Shown here: positions 10,735 through 11,410 of the stretch, piece after piece
Layout of the letters: the number at the start of each line of letters is the position of its first letter
Position numbering within the stretch: position 1 is the first letter of the stretch
Assembly (NCBI GenBank): GCA_030040755.1
Contig: JASHTC010000084.1
Location: forward strand, 1-11,410
Reading direction: 5' to 3'
Length of the DNA: 11,410 nucleotides
From: Thermoplasmata archaeon
GTDB lineage: Archaea > Thermoplasmatota > Thermoplasmata > Lutacidiplasmatales > UBA184
Position numbers and translations under genes: made by a program
Notes under the pieces: generated by a model
Databases searched by the model: none
Told to the model about the DNA's origin: nothing
The model's input: only the letters and a program-made list of their open reading frames with translations

Positions 10735-11410
10735 ATGGCCCGTACCCCTTCGACCTCCCGCGAGAGGCAGTATGCGCACGCCGTGTTGACCAAGAACCTC
10801 CAAGTCAAGCCGGGAGAAAACGTCGTGATCGAAGGCTGGAGCCACGTGCTCCCTTGGGCGTCGGCCCTGGCGCGGGAGACGCGACGGCTGAAGGCGCACC
10901 CGATCGTGCTCTACGAGGACGAGGATGCGTTCTGGGACTCGGTCGACGCCAAGGAGGACAAGATCCTCGGCGCGGCCCCATCCCACGAATGGGCCGCGCT
11001 GGGCAAGACCAACGTCTACATCCACATGTGGGGCGCGGGCGACAAGCTCCGGCTCGACGCCCTCCCGGGCGGGCGGACCGACAAGCTCTTCGCCTGGAAC
11101 CCGGCCTGGTACAAGACCGCGGCCAAGGCGGGGTTGCGCGGGAGCCGGCTCGAGATCGGGCGTCCCTTCCCGAGCCTCGCGAAGGTCTACGGAGTGGACG
11201 AGGCCGAGTGGATGGACCGGTTGGTCGCCGCCACGCTCGTCAGTCCGGACTCCCTCGAGGCGGCCGGACAGCTCATCGTCAAGGCTCTCGAGCGCGGGCA
11301 CCGGGTACGCATCCGGGACGACCGCGGGACGGACCTTACGCTCGGACTGGCGGGTCGGGCGGCGGCCGCGGAGTACGGCCGGGTCACGAAGGAGGCCATG
11401 AAGCGGCCGT
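10735..11410 (+). CDS. M29-family-like aminopeptidase, N-terminal part (cut by window end)
   Basis: The first 225 residues are visible and the frame is open to the edge. The start MARTPSTSRERQYAHAVLTK is followed by NLQVKPGENVVIEG (21-34), the usual opening strand of M29 aminopeptidases (V-x-P-G-E-x-V-x-I-x). VRIRDDRGTDLTLGLAGR at 191-208 resembles the G-T-D-L-x-[FL] segment that precedes the metal site in this family. The metal-binding Glu/His/Tyr/Asp residues of M29 lie further toward the C-terminus and are outside the window, so activity cannot be checked. M29 enzymes are cytosolic, cobalt- or zinc-dependent aminopeptidases. The ATG is supported by the strong TATA box 25 bp upstream. An uncharacterised relative that has lost the metal site remains possible. 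Confidence 0.65.
   Translation, partial: MARTPSTSRERQYAHAVLTKNLQVKPGENVVIEGWSHVLPWASALARETRRLKAHPIVLYEDEDAFWDSVDAKEDKILGAAPSHEWAALGKTNVYIHMWGAGDKLRLDALPGGRTDKLFAWNPAWYKTAAKAGLRGSRLEIGRPFPSLAKVYGVDEAEWMDRLVAATLVSPDSLEAAGQLIVKALERGHRVRIRDDRGTDLTLGLAGRAAAAEYGRVTKEAMKRP

Noticed and set aside
9712..11301. Extending the PPK2 frame upstream to a 529-residue protein.
   Set aside because: The extension lies antisense to the M29-type gene and crosses the strong TATA box at 10706-10714. The PPK2 domain is complete from the GTG at 10578.
1..11410. Search for CRISPR arrays, tRNA or rRNA genes, insertion sequences and defence systems.
   Set aside because: I saw no regularly spaced repeats, no tRNA-like or rRNA-like segments, no transposase motifs and no nuclease or toxin genes. 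All strongly supported genes belong to housekeeping, metabolic or stress families.

Overview
This is a very GC-rich window (about 70% by eye) from an archaeon. The clearest archaeal marker is a replication factor C large subunit (clamp loader) that ends in a PCNA-binding peptide. Supporting signs are a probable archaeal-type GTP cyclohydrolase (MptA) at the left edge and AT-rich TATA-like boxes about 25-31 bp upstream of many start codons, which implies leaderless or nearly leaderless mRNAs. The gene mix and GC content suggest an uncultured, high-GC Thermoplasmatota-like lineage; this is inference, and no rRNA is present to settle it.

Layout. A divergent promoter region (78-187) separates the cut-off mptA-like gene (minus) from a plus-strand run: a MIP18/DUF59 Fe-S assembly-type protein, a GNAT acetyltransferase and a DUF1684 protein. 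The DUF1684 gene converges with, and overlaps, a minus-strand unit transcribed as a small protein of unknown function, then a SAM methyltransferase, then a MarC-family membrane protein. A second divergent region (3884-3990) drives osmC on the plus strand. osmC converges on a minus-strand pair: RFC large subunit followed 2 bp later by a PP-loop ATPase related to diphthine-ammonia ligase. Divergent from rfcL is a plus-strand run: a degenerate aldo/keto-reductase-like protein, a Bcp/PrxQ peroxiredoxin and an enolase-superfamily (sugar-acid dehydratase type) protein. This run converges with a minus-strand polyphosphate kinase 2. The last gene is a divergent M29-type aminopeptidase cut by the right edge.

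How the genes fit together. The window reads as housekeeping and stress-physiology genes, not as one dedicated system. Two thiol peroxidases (OsmC, PrxQ type), a Fe-S assembly-type factor and PPK2 fit oxidative or energy stress, but they lie in separate transcription units. I see no defence island, CRISPR array, transposon, rRNA or tRNA.

The most unusual items are: (i) an insertion of roughly 80 residues in the RFC large subunit ATPase domain, just after Walker B, containing a motif reminiscent of one in GH42 glycosidases; (ii) an aldo/keto-reductase fold protein that appears to have lost its catalytic residues; (iii) promoters whose TATA boxes contain the stop codon of the preceding gene; (iv) several perfect inverted repeats placed beside TATA boxes or at convergent gene ends. 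A rule visible across the window is that transcription-unit leaders look leaderless, while two downstream genes of the 3.9-1.9 kb unit carry Shine-Dalgarno-like sites. No intergenic stretch exceeds 300 bp; the largest are 10579-10734 and 6814-6966.
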